A stretch of 64,000 bases of DNA from Pedobacter chinensis (GTDB taxonomy: Bacteria > Bacteroidota > Bacteroidia > Sphingobacteriales > Sphingobacteriaceae), in NCBI RefSeq assembly GCF_003339865.1, contig NZ_QPKV01000001.1, positions 124,001-188,000 on the forward strand. The letters run 5' to 3'. Positions 54,451 to 63,277 of the stretch are shown one piece after another (within the stretch, counting starts at the first letter, position 1; each line of letters starts with the position of its first letter). The notes below the pieces were generated by a model that was given only the letters and a program-made list of their open reading frames with translations, was not told where the DNA came from and did no database searches. The translations under genes and the position numbers were made by a program.

Positions 54451-56040
54451 ATGAACCACATTGTAGAACGTTTAACCAGCTTAGATTACCTCATCGTAAT
54501 CGCCTACCTCATTATTTTGATCATAATCGGGTATCGGGCCAGTTTTTCGAAGAAGAAAAATGAAGATGAAACCTTATTCCTGGCTAATAAATCATTAAAC
54601 TGGTCGAGTATCGGCTTTAACATGTGGGGCACAAATGTTGGTCCATCCATGTTACTGGCTTTTGCAAGTATTGGCTATAGCACAGGCATTGTAGCGGTCA
54701 ATTTCGATTGGTATGCTTTTATATTTTTATTCTTATTGGCAATTGTTTTTGCTCCGAAATACCTTGCAGCAAAAGTGAGTACCATGCCTGAGTTTATGGG
54801 AAATCGATATGGCGATTCTACTCAAAACATATTGGCCTGGTATGCGTTGATTAAGATCTTAATTTCGTGGTTGTCGCTCGGGTTATTCGCAGGAGGATTT
54901 TTAGTCCGCCAGATTTTGGGCATCCCGATGTGGCAATCGGTTACGGTTTTAGTGGCTTTCGCAGGATTATTTACCTTTTTCGGCGGATTAAAAGCCATTG
55001 CAAAAGTGAACGTTTTCCAGATGATTTTATTGATAGCTGTTTCACTTTCACTAATGCTTTTGGGGCTAAACAAAGTTGGAGGAATTTCTGCTTTGTATGC
55101 AAAAACACCACCTCATTTCTGGAATTTAATCCAACCTGCCAGCGATCCGAAATATCCATGGTATGCTATTTTATTAGGTTATCCGGTTGCTGCGGTGGCT
55201 TTTTTCTGTACTGATCAATCAATGGTTCAATCCGTTTTAGGAGCAAAAAACCTAAAGCAAGGGCAATTGGGCGTAAGCTTTATTGGCTGGTTAAAAATTC
55301 TTTCACTACCACTATTTATCGGAACAGGAATACTTTGCTATGTATTATTTCCAAATTTAAAAGATCCGAACGAGGCTTACATGACAATGGTTACCAATTT
55401 GTTTCCTCCTGGCATGAACGGTTTGGTCATCGTGGTATTGATTGCGGTTTTGGTTGGCACAATAGGTTCATCTTTAAATTCATTAAGTACGGTTTTTACG
55501 ATGGATATTTACGTTAAGAAAATTAATCCTCAGGCAAGCAATAAACAGATGATCAGTGTAGGCAGATGGACAGTTGTTATTGGCTGTATTTTCGCTGTAA
55601 TTGTGGTTCTGGCGATTGACAATATCAAAGGATTAAATTTATTCGATGTATTTCAATCGGTTTTGGGCTTCATTGCACCACCACTCTCCGTCGTTTTTTT
55701 GCTAACCGTTTTTTGGAAAAGAACAACCAGAAAAGCCGTAAATTTTACCCTTTCTATCGGCTCAATTTTGAGTCTGGGCGTTGGTGTAACTTACCTTTGG
55801 ATTTTACCATCAGATAAATATGCCTTCTGGCCCCACTACCTCATGCTTTCTTTTTTGATTTTTACAGGATTGCTGTTCATCGCGGTTTTGATTTCTTTAT
55901 TGGATAGAATGCCAAGCATTTACGCCATTAACGAAGAACACGAAGCGAATATCGAAAAGCCAGCTCGTGCGGTATGGATTTCGTGGATTGCACTTGCCAT
56001 TGTGATGGTAGCACTTTATATTTTCTTTAACGGTCATTAA
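54451..56040 (+). CDS. Sodium:solute symporter (SSS family), second copy
   Basis: A 529-residue membrane protein with about 13-14 hydrophobic segments. Conserved SSS features include NMWGTNVGPSMLLAFASIGY near residue 55-75 and GTIGSSLNSLSTVFTMDIYV in the second half, near the sodium site. It resembles sodium/glucose-type cotransporters and differs clearly from the symporter at 13434-15002, so the two probably import different sugars. Lies between an oxidoreductase and a rhamnosidase gene. Confidence 0.9.
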   Translation: MNHIVERLTSLDYLIVIAYLIILIIIGYRASFSKKKNEDETLFLANKSLNWSSIGFNMWGTNVGPSMLLAFASIGYSTGIVAVNFDWYAFIFLFLLAIVFAPKYLAAKVSTMPEFMGNRYGDSTQNILAWYALIKILISWLSLGLFAGGFLVRQILGIPMWQSVTVLVAFAGLFTFFGGLKAIAKVNVFQMILLIAVSLSLMLLGLNKVGGISALYAKTPPHFWNLIQPASDPKYPWYAILLGYPVAAVAFFCTDQSMVQSVLGAKNLKQGQLGVSFIGWLKILSLPLFIGTGILCYVLFPNLKDPNEAYMTMVTNLFPPGMNGLVIVVLIAVLVGTIGSSLNSLSTVFTMDIYVKKINPQASNKQMISVGRWTVVIGCIFAVIVVLAIDNIKGLNLFDVFQSVLGFIAPPLSVVFLLTVFWKRTTRKAVNFTLSIGSILSLGVGVTYLWILPSDKYAFWPHYLMLSFLIFTGLLFIAVLISLLDRMPSIYAINEEHEANIEKPARAVWISWIALAIVMVALYIFFNGH

Positions 56041-56112
56041 AAAAGTCTGAAGTCGGGAGTCCGAAGTCGGATGATAAATAGAATACATGGCGTTATGCAT
56101 AATTTCAATAAT

Positions 56113-58278
56113 ATGAAAAACTTAAAAAAAATAATTCTGGCAACAATTTTCACATGCTTGATAGCACCTGTATTTGCTCAAAAAGCATCATGGATTTGGT
56201 ATCCTGGCGATTTTGATATTTACATGAGCAACGTTATGCAGAATCGCAGAACAGAAAGAGGTTCGTTTTTTCCTGTTTTTTGGAAAATGGATAGTCATTA
56301 TGTTTTGGTCGATTTTCACAAAGAATTCAACCTCGCCCAGGCCGAAGAAGTTAAGCTTTTTGTAGAAGGAACTTACAATGTGAAAATTGATGGTCAGGCG
56401 ATTTCAGGATTTCCAACAAGCATTCAAATTCCTGCAGGAAAGCATAAATTGAGCTTAAAGGTTTACAATCAGGCTCATGTTCCGGCTATTTTTGTTCAGG
56501 GCAAAACGGTGGTTTCTGATGAAAGCTGGTTAACTACCTTTGAAGATAAAGAATGGATTGATGCAAGTGGAAAAACCTCTGATAAATCAGGTACAACATT
56601 TGTTTCTGCAGGTTCGTGGAATTTAACCGATCCAATGATCCTGCCATCTCAATTCAAGTTGCCTGTAGTAGCTCATTCAGCCATTAAAACTGAAAAGGTA
56701 AATAATGGTTTTGTTGTCGATTTCGGCAAAGAAACATTCGGTTTTATCAAGGTTCATGGTTTAAAAGGAAAAGGCAGATTGAGCATTTACTATGGAGAAT
56801 CAAAAGAAGAGGCTTTATCGATCAATAAATGCGAAACTTTGGATAACCTGGATATTGATCTAGTGCAGAAAAAAGACTCCGTTATGCCGCTTTCCAAGGC
56901 TTTCAGGTATGTGAATTATCAATCTGAAAGTGGGGTTTCAGTAGATTCAATTTCAATGCTTTATGAATACGCACCAGTAACCGAAAGAGGAAGTTTTAAA
57001 TCTTCAGATGCAGAATTGAACAAAATCTATGAGGTAGCTAAATATACTTTCCATCTAAACACGCGTGAGTTTTTCATCGATGGTATAAAACGCGATCGCT
57101 GGGTTTGGAGTGGCGATGCTTATCAAAGTTATTTGATGAACTATTATTCTTTTTTTGATGCTCCAACAGTTAAAAGAACTTTGCTTGCCCAACGTGGGAA
57201 AGACCCTGTAACAGCACATATTAATACCATTATGGATTATTCTTTCTATTGGTTTTTAGGGATTTATGATTACTATAAATTTACTGGCGACCAAAAATTT
57301 GTACAGGATATTTATCCACGGATGCAATCGTTAATGACTTACATCGATGGCAGAAAGAATAAAAATGGTTTACTGGAATGGATGCCAGGCGACTGGATTT
57401 TCATTGACTGGGCCGATAAATTGAGTAAAGATGGAGAAGTAAGCTTTGAGCAATTGCTTTATGCCAGAAGTTTGGAAACCATGGTGTTGTGCGCCAAACT
57501 GGCAAATGATGTTGAAAGTGCTGCGAAATACGATAAACAGGCAAAGGAAATAAAAAGCAAAATTTTCGAACGCTATTGGAATCAGGATAAAAGTGCTTTG
57601 GTGCATAGCAGAATCAATGATCAGCCAACGGATAATGTAACCCGATATGCAAATATGTTTGGAATTTTCTTTGATTACTTTACCCCAGAGCAAAAATTAG
57701 CCGTTAAAAAGAATGTGCTTTTGAATGATAACATTGCCAAAATCACAACACCTTACATGCGTTTTTATGAACTGGAGGCTTTATGCGCCATGGGCGAACA
57801 GCCTTACGTATTAAAAGAAATGAAAAACTACTGGGGTGGAATGTTAAAACTTGGTGCAACTTCTTTTTGGGAAGAATATAATCCTGATAAAAAGGGAACT
57901 GAACATTTAGAAATGTATGGTCGCCCATTTGGAAAAAGCCTTTGCCACGCCTGGGGTGCTAGTCCGATTTATTTGTTAGGGAAATATTATTTAGGCGTTC
58001 AACCTGAAACTCCAGGTTATGAAACGTATACCATTGAACCAAACTTAGGCGGTTTGGAATGGATGGAGGGTAAAGTGCCAACAGCCAACGGCGATATTTC
58101 GGTGTATTGTAGCCAGAAAGAAATTAAGGTTTCTTCGGCAACAGGCACAGGAAAGTTAAGGATAAAAAGCAAATCAAAACCTGTGGTTAAAGGTGCTGAA
58201 GTTAAAGAAGTATCAAAAGAATTGTATGAGATAAAAATTGAAAAAGGAAAAGAATATAAGGTAAAGTATTCAGGATAG
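56113..58278 (+). CDS. GH78-like alpha-L-rhamnosidase of the short type
   Basis: A 721-residue secreted protein. ATG at 56071 would add 14 residues before the signal peptide; ATG at 56113 (MKNLKKIILATIF) is preferred, with cleavage after VFAQ. N-terminal sandwich domains are followed by a six-hairpin barrel (LNTREFFIDGIKRDRWVWSGD, SFYWFLGIYDYYKFTGD, EWMPGDWIFIDWADK, WGGMLKLGATSFWEEYNP) and a C-terminal sandwich. In place of the RxE motif of canonical GH78 it has KRDRWVW, with D328 at the acid position. This form is like BT1001-type rhamnosidases of RG-II loci, judged by general resemblance. The short gap before it has a GAAGTCGG direct repeat. Confidence 0.82.
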   Translation: MKNLKKIILATIFTCLIAPVFAQKASWIWYPGDFDIYMSNVMQNRRTERGSFFPVFWKMDSHYVLVDFHKEFNLAQAEEVKLFVEGTYNVKIDGQAISGFPTSIQIPAGKHKLSLKVYNQAHVPAIFVQGKTVVSDESWLTTFEDKEWIDASGKTSDKSGTTFVSAGSWNLTDPMILPSQFKLPVVAHSAIKTEKVNNGFVVDFGKETFGFIKVHGLKGKGRLSIYYGESKEEALSINKCETLDNLDIDLVQKKDSVMPLSKAFRYVNYQSESGVSVDSISMLYEYAPVTERGSFKSSDAELNKIYEVAKYTFHLNTREFFIDGIKRDRWVWSGDAYQSYLMNYYSFFDAPTVKRTLLAQRGKDPVTAHINTIMDYSFYWFLGIYDYYKFTGDQKFVQDIYPRMQSLMTYIDGRKNKNGLLEWMPGDWIFIDWADKLSKDGEVSFEQLLYARSLETMVLCAKLANDVESAAKYDKQAKEIKSKIFERYWNQDKSALVHSRINDQPTDNVTRYANMFGIFFDYFTPEQKLAVKKNVLLNDNIAKITTPYMRFYELEALCAMGEQPYVLKEMKNYWGGMLKLGATSFWEEYNPDKKGTEHLEMYGRPFGKSLCHAWGASPIYLLGKYYLGVQPETPGYETYTIEPNLGGLEWMEGKVPTANGDISVYCSQKEIKVSSATGTGKLRIKSKSKPVVKGAEVKEVSKELYEIKIEKGKEYKVKYSG

Positions 58279-58332
58279 CCATTTCGAGCGTGTTGGTTGT
58301 ACATAAAGGCAAGTTCTGAATTTTTACTTTGC

Positions 58333-58366
58333 CGTCATTGCCTTTGCTTAACAAAAGGCAATGACG
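58333..58366. repeat. Compact REP1-like hairpin between convergent GH78 and iclR-type genes
   Basis: CGTCATTGCCTTT pairs with AAAGGCAATGACG around a short loop, an almost perfect stem. The ends are those of REP1, reduced to a minimal palindrome. It lies where two genes converge, so it may serve both as terminators, although no strong T run follows on either strand. Confidence 0.7.
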
Positions 58367-58374
58367 AGATAAAT

Positions 58375-59148
58375 TTACACCCCAATCCTTTGTTCAATCT
58401 TTTTAACACATTTATAAGCTTCGGCTAAAATTACCTCGTTTTCAATGGCGTGATCAGCATTCAATGCATTCAACATTGAAATAGTTAAACAAGCAATAAT
58501 GCCGTTGTTTCCACCAATTCCAATGGGTACAGAAATATCAGTTACTCCCGAAACGGAATCACTGTTTTTAAAATAAGAACCTGTTTGCTGAATATCGGTT
58601 AAAGAATTTAGAAAATCTTCCTGTTGTGTCTTATGATATTTCTTAAAAATAACGTTGTTCTTTAAAGTAGTTGTACGTTCAGCCTCGGGCATATAAGCCA
58701 GTAAAACCTTACCCGATGCCGTTAAAGGCAATGGAAATAAATTTCCTTCCTCTATTGAAAGCGCAATTGGCCCTGGACTTTTAGCATGAATAATAACCAT
58801 TACCTGGTTCATGTACAAAATACTTAAATGGCACGATTGGCGAATGGTATTGGCCAGCTCTTCCAATGGAAATTGTGCCGCTTTGCGTAACTCATCAATA
58901 GGCGAGTGCCTGTGCGATAGGTAAAAAAGCTTTAGCGAAAGCCTGTATTTTCCCGAAACTTCATCACGCAGAATATAGCCACGACTTTCCAAACTCATCA
59001 ACATACGGTAAATTTCGTTTGGCGTTTTCTCGATTCCGATGGCTATTTCAGTTTGAGACAATGGAATGGATTGTGCTGATAAATATTCCAATATATCAAG
59101 TCCCTTATCTAATGCGGGGGCTTGGTATTTCGATTCTTTCTCGTTCAT
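58375..59148 (-). CDS. IclR-family transcriptional regulator
   Basis: A 257-residue regulator. An N-terminal winged helix (about 12-75: ALDKGLDILEYLSAQSIPLS, TEIAIGIEKTPNEIYRMLMS, SRGYILRDE) is followed by the IclR effector-binding domain (about 85-250: LANTIRQSCHLSILYMNQV, PLPLTASGKVLLAYMPEAER, SGVTDISVPIGIGGNNGI). IclR proteins commonly sense sugar acids or aromatic acids. It is divergent from the GH78 gene at 59412 and is the likely regulator of that operon (inference). Confidence 0.95.
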   Translation of the reverse strand: MNEKESKYQAPALDKGLDILEYLSAQSIPLSQTEIAIGIEKTPNEIYRMLMSLESRGYILRDEVSGKYRLSLKLFYLSHRHSPIDELRKAAQFPLEELANTIRQSCHLSILYMNQVMVIIHAKSPGPIALSIEEGNLFPLPLTASGKVLLAYMPEAERTTTLKNNVIFKKYHKTQQEDFLNSLTDIQQTGSYFKNSDSVSGVTDISVPIGIGGNNGIIACLTISMLNALNADHAIENEVILAEAYKCVKKIEQRIGV

Positions 59149-59411
59149 ACAGGATTAAATTTGGCTGTAGCGTTATTTTTACAATTTCAAACATACAAAA
59201 TGCTTTCTTAATTATTGATGAGAAGATTTTGTATAATTTAAATACGAATATATGTTTTCATATTTAAAAAAAACATTTATATTTGAATTGATGCTTTTTT
59301 TCTGATTTTAAGTTGGCTTTTATTAGCTTAAGGTATCAATAACCATTTATAAACCAAAATTTAACTATTGCTTTTGCGTAAAATAATTAACGCAGTGCTA
59401 ACCATAAGATA
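59149..59411. promoter_or_regulatory. Divergent control region between iclR-type gene and GH78 operon
   Basis: A gap of 263 bases, strongly AT-rich, with several A and T runs. It should carry both promoters and an IclR operator. Part of it (ACATTTATATTTGAATT, about 59273-59289) vaguely resembles the centre of the module upstream of susC, but the match is too weak to call a copy. Confidence 0.4.
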
Positions 59412-62171
59412 ATGAGTAAAATCCTGATTTTTTCTTGGCTTTATCTTTTAAGCATTCCGCTTTTTGCGCAGGAGATTAAAATTGCTCACTTAAGCTGCGA
59501 ATATCGGAATAATCCTATTGGTATTGATTTGGTTTCCCCGGGTTTGAGCTGGAAATTACAGTCATCAAAGCACAGCGTAATGCAAACAGCTTATCAGATT
59601 TTGGTATCGAGCAGCGCTGCAGGTTTGAAAAAAAACGTAGGCGATATTTGGGATACTAAAAAAGTTAATTCGGGTCAATCGATTCAGATAAAATATAAAG
59701 GCGCTAAACTTTTATCAACAAAAACTTATTACTGGAAAGTTCGCGTTTGGGATAATTCGGGAAATGAATCTGCCTGGAGCAATTTAGCTTTTTGGCAAAT
59801 GGGATTGCTAAATGCTGATGATTGGAAAGGTGCGAAATGGATTGCTTATGAAAAGCTTGCTGATTCAAATGTAATTAGCCTGCCCACTGATGGTAAAAAA
59901 GATAAATTCAGTGGTAATAATATCTTGCCAATGTTTCGTAAAGCTTTTACAGCAGCAAAACCGATCAGGAAAGCAACTGCATTTATTTCTGGTTTAGGTC
60001 ATTTTGAAATGACTTTAAACGGCCAAAAAGTAGGCGATGATTTCTTAGCGCCAGGCTGGACAAAATATGACCAGGAGGCTTTGTATGTCACTTACGATTT
60101 AACCAAACAAGTTAAAAAAGGCGAAAATGCAATAGGGGTAATGTTGGGTAACGGTTTTTATTACGTTCCGCCAGTGAAGGAAAGATATAGAAAATTAAAA
60201 GCTGCTTTCGGTTATCCGAAAATGATTTGCAGATTATTGATTGAATATACTGATGGAACTTCTTCAAATATCATCAGTAATCAAACCTGGAAAACGGCGC
60301 CATCGCCAGTTACTTTTTCGAGTATTTATGGTGGAGAGGATTATAATGCTAACCTCGAACAAAAAGGCTGGGATTCGGCTGGTTTTAATGACATGAAATG
60401 GAAATCGGTGTTTCTGGTTGATGGACCGAAGTTAAACGCACAGAAAGAAGAGCCTGTAAAAATTTTTGAAAACTTTTCCCCACAAAATAGCTACGCCGTT
60501 GCAAACAATGAATGGGTTTATGATATGGGGCAAAATTCATCAGCCATTATCGAATTAAAAATTCGGGGCAAGAAAGGCGATACGGTTCGCATCACACCGG
60601 CTGAATTAGCAAAAGCTGATGGTTCAGTGACCCAAAAAAATATCGGAAGCCCATCTTATTTTACTTACATTTTAAAAGGCAACGGTTCGGAAACCTGGAG
60701 GCCAAAATTCTTTTATACAGGATTTCGATATCTGCAGGTTAAAGGTGCTGTTCCTGCAGGAAAAGAAACTGCAACAAACCAAGCTGTTATTGAAGATTTA
60801 AAGGCATTACATATCAGAAATGCAGCTGAACAAGTGGGTAAATTCTCTTCGTCCAACGAGTTATTCAATAAAACTTTTAGCCTGATTGATTGGTCGATTA
60901 AGAGTAATATGGTCAGCGTTTTTACTGATTGCCCGCACCGTGAAAAACTGGGTTGGTTAGAACAATTACATTTAATGGGTAACTCAGTAGTTTATAATTA
61001 TAATGCTGCACCTTTATTTAAAAAGGCTTTGCAGGATATGAAAAATTCCCAATTGGCTAACGGATTGATTCCTGAGATCGCACCTGAATATGTAAAATTT
61101 GAATGGGGTGGCGATATGTTTCGCGATTCTCCGGAATGGGGAAGTAGTGGAATTTTACTGCCCTGGTATCTATATCAATGGTATGGCGATAAACAAGCTA
61201 TGGTTGATTATTACCCAATGATGCAACGCTATATCAGCTATTTGGGTACAAAAGCAAATGGTCATATTTTAACTCAAGGCTTAGGCGATTGGTATGATCT
61301 GGGACCAAAACCTCCTGGTGTTTCTCAATTAACCCCAATGGGTGTTACCGGAACGGCGATTTATCATTACGATTTAAAAGTGTTAGAGAAAATAGCAACA
61401 CTTTTAGGCAAAAAGGCCGATGCTATGGCTTATGCAGAATTGGCTGCTGAGGTTAAGAGCGCTTTTAACAACAATTTTTTTGATGCCAAAACCAAGCAAT
61501 ATGCCACTGGTTCGCAGGCTGCAAATGCAATGGCAGTTTACATGGGTTTAGTTGAAGATAAATATAAAAATGAAGTAATCGATAATCTGGTTAAAGACAT
61601 TAGAGATCGAAAAAATAGCTTAACAGCTGGTGACATTGGCTATCGTTATGTTTTACGTGTTTTGGAAGATGCAGGGAAATCAGACGTGATTTTCGATATG
61701 AACAGCCGCTCGGATGTTCCTGGCTATGGCATGCAGCTGGCCAAAGGTGCAACCGCATTAACCGAAAGTTGGGCGGCATTACCAACAGTTTCCAATAATC
61801 ATTTTATGCTCGGCCATTTAATGGAATGGTTGTACAGTGGTGTGGGTGGTATCCGTCGGGCAGAAAATTCCATTGCTTTTAACCATATCAAAATTCAGCC
61901 TGAGGTAGTTGGCGATTTAACATCGGCCAATGTGAGTTACCATTCTCCTTATGGAGAAATATCTGTAAAATGGGAAAAAACAGATAAAACTTTTACGTTG
62001 GAGGTTAATATTCCTGTAAATACAAAAGCCGACGTTTATTTTCCAGGTGAATCAAAACAGGCCATTACTGATAAACTGAACCCAGGAATGAATACTTTAA
62101 GTTTTGAAAATGGGAAAGCAAAAGTTACTATAGGTTCAGGACATTATAAATTTTTATGCACTAATGAGTAG
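59412..62171 (+). CDS. GH78 alpha-L-rhamnosidase
   Basis: A 919-residue secreted enzyme with a signal peptide ending at LFAQ. It has the full GH78 order: Fn3-like domain (NPIGIDLVSPGLSWKL), sandwich domains (FISGLGHFEMTLNGQKVGDD, YDMGQNSSAIIELKIRGK), the barrel with TDCPHREKLGWLEQLHLMG where E511 is the likely acid, and a C-terminal sandwich (NVSYHSPYGEISVKW). It is the most canonical GH78 in the window and starts a new operon divergent from the IclR gene. The last eight bases overlap the next gene. Confidence 0.96.
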   Translation: MSKILIFSWLYLLSIPLFAQEIKIAHLSCEYRNNPIGIDLVSPGLSWKLQSSKHSVMQTAYQILVSSSAAGLKKNVGDIWDTKKVNSGQSIQIKYKGAKLLSTKTYYWKVRVWDNSGNESAWSNLAFWQMGLLNADDWKGAKWIAYEKLADSNVISLPTDGKKDKFSGNNILPMFRKAFTAAKPIRKATAFISGLGHFEMTLNGQKVGDDFLAPGWTKYDQEALYVTYDLTKQVKKGENAIGVMLGNGFYYVPPVKERYRKLKAAFGYPKMICRLLIEYTDGTSSNIISNQTWKTAPSPVTFSSIYGGEDYNANLEQKGWDSAGFNDMKWKSVFLVDGPKLNAQKEEPVKIFENFSPQNSYAVANNEWVYDMGQNSSAIIELKIRGKKGDTVRITPAELAKADGSVTQKNIGSPSYFTYILKGNGSETWRPKFFYTGFRYLQVKGAVPAGKETATNQAVIEDLKALHIRNAAEQVGKFSSSNELFNKTFSLIDWSIKSNMVSVFTDCPHREKLGWLEQLHLMGNSVVYNYNAAPLFKKALQDMKNSQLANGLIPEIAPEYVKFEWGGDMFRDSPEWGSSGILLPWYLYQWYGDKQAMVDYYPMMQRYISYLGTKANGHILTQGLGDWYDLGPKPPGVSQLTPMGVTGTAIYHYDLKVLEKIATLLGKKADAMAYAELAAEVKSAFNNNFFDAKTKQYATGSQAANAMAVYMGLVEDKYKNEVIDNLVKDIRDRKNSLTAGDIGYRYVLRVLEDAGKSDVIFDMNSRSDVPGYGMQLAKGATALTESWAALPTVSNNHFMLGHLMEWLYSGVGGIRRAENSIAFNHIKIQPEVVGDLTSANVSYHSPYGEISVKWEKTDKTFTLEVNIPVNTKADVYFPGESKQAITDKLNPGMNTLSFENGKAKVTIGSGHYKFLCTNE

Positions 62172-63276
62172 AATGAAGATTATCCTATTTCTGATTTTTA
62201 TCGTGTCCGGAGTGCAGGCGCAAACTGCTAACCCGGTTTCTGCAAAAACGATGGAAGAGATTTATCAGGAAGTGAAAACACCATATAAGTATGGCTTGGT
62301 GATGGTTCCAGAAGATAATCAGCATAAAATGGATTGTCCGACCGTTTTTCGTAAAGGGAAATTTTGGTATATGACTTACCTGATATTTAGCGGACGTGGT
62401 TATGAAACCTGGCTGGCCAAAAGTAAAGATTTATTGCATTGGGAAAACCTAGGTAAAATTATGTCGTTTGGTGATGCCGGCCATTGGGATGACAACCAAA
62501 AAGCAGGCTACAATGCTTTGCAAAACACAGCATGGGGTGGAAATTATGCCTTAAATAAATTCGATGGCAAATACTGGATGTCATATTTTGGAGGCAAAGA
62601 AAAAGGTTATGAAGTGGAACCATTATCAATAGGAATGGCTTATACTCAAAAACATCCATCAATTGTGCAGGAATGGAGCCGGTTAGATCAACCTGTTTTA
62701 ACTTCTGCAGATGCTGATGTGCGCTGGTGGGAAAATAGAAATAAGCTTTTTAAAAGCACAGTAATTGAGGATAAACAAAAATTAACAGGACATCCGTTTG
62801 TAATGTATTATAATGCTGTTGGAGATTCTTTAGCCAACAATAAAAAAACACGCTGGTACGAGCGAATTGGCATGGCTGTTTCTGATGATATGGTACATTG
62901 GCAGCGTTTCAATGAAAATCCTGTGGTTCATCATCCTGTTGGTATTACGGGAGATGCAGTTATTCAAAAAATAAACGGAACCTGGGTAATGTTCTACTTC
63001 GGTGCATTTTGGCAAGATAGAAAAGGTGCTTTCAATCGGTTTGCTGCCTCAAATGATTTAGTAAACTGGACAGATTGGACAGGCAATAACCTGGTTGAGT
63101 CATCAGAAAAATATGATGAATTGTATGCTCATAAATCTTTCGTATTGAAATACAAAGGAGTGGTTTACCACTTTTATTGTGCAGTAAATAAACAAGATCA
63201 ACGCGGAATTGCCGTAGCTACTTCGAAAGATTTAGGTAAAAGCCAATTGAATTTTGTAAGCGAAACCGATAAATAA
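62164..63276 (+). CDS. Secreted five-bladed propeller glycosidase (GH43/GH130-like)
   Basis: A 370-residue protein with a signal peptide ending at VQAQ. Codon 1 overlaps the GH78 stop; codon 4 (62173) is an equally good start. Propeller features include MDCPTVFRKGKFWYMTYLIF, WLAKSKDLLHWENLGKI, MAVSDDMVHWQRFNENPVV and TGDAVIQKINGTWVMFYFG. The fold is that of the GH32/43/62/117/130 superfamily; family and substrate are not certain. It lies between a rhamnosidase and a GH2 gene. Confidence 0.75.
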   Translation: MSRMKIILFLIFIVSGVQAQTANPVSAKTMEEIYQEVKTPYKYGLVMVPEDNQHKMDCPTVFRKGKFWYMTYLIFSGRGYETWLAKSKDLLHWENLGKIMSFGDAGHWDDNQKAGYNALQNTAWGGNYALNKFDGKYWMSYFGGKEKGYEVEPLSIGMAYTQKHPSIVQEWSRLDQPVLTSADADVRWWENRNKLFKSTVIEDKQKLTGHPFVMYYNAVGDSLANNKKTRWYERIGMAVSDDMVHWQRFNENPVVHHPVGITGDAVIQKINGTWVMFYFGAFWQDRKGAFNRFAASNDLVNWTDWTGNNLVESSEKYDELYAHKSFVLKYKGVVYHFYCAVNKQDQRGIAVATSKDLGKSQLNFVSETDK

Positions 63277-63277
63277 T

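Noticed and set aside
56041..56075. Short GAAGTCGG direct repeat as an operator
   Set aside because: Two imperfect copies in a 30-base gap look like decayed intergenic repeat sequence, with no regulator to connect.
58333..58366. Dedicated bidirectional rho-independent terminator
   Set aside because: The stem is the REP1 palindrome in short form and has no strong T run on either strand, so it is listed as a repeat that might also terminate transcription.
59273..59289. Third copy of the 50-base module
   Set aside because: Only a short AT-rich core is similar to the susC and PL1 modules, which is expected by chance here.
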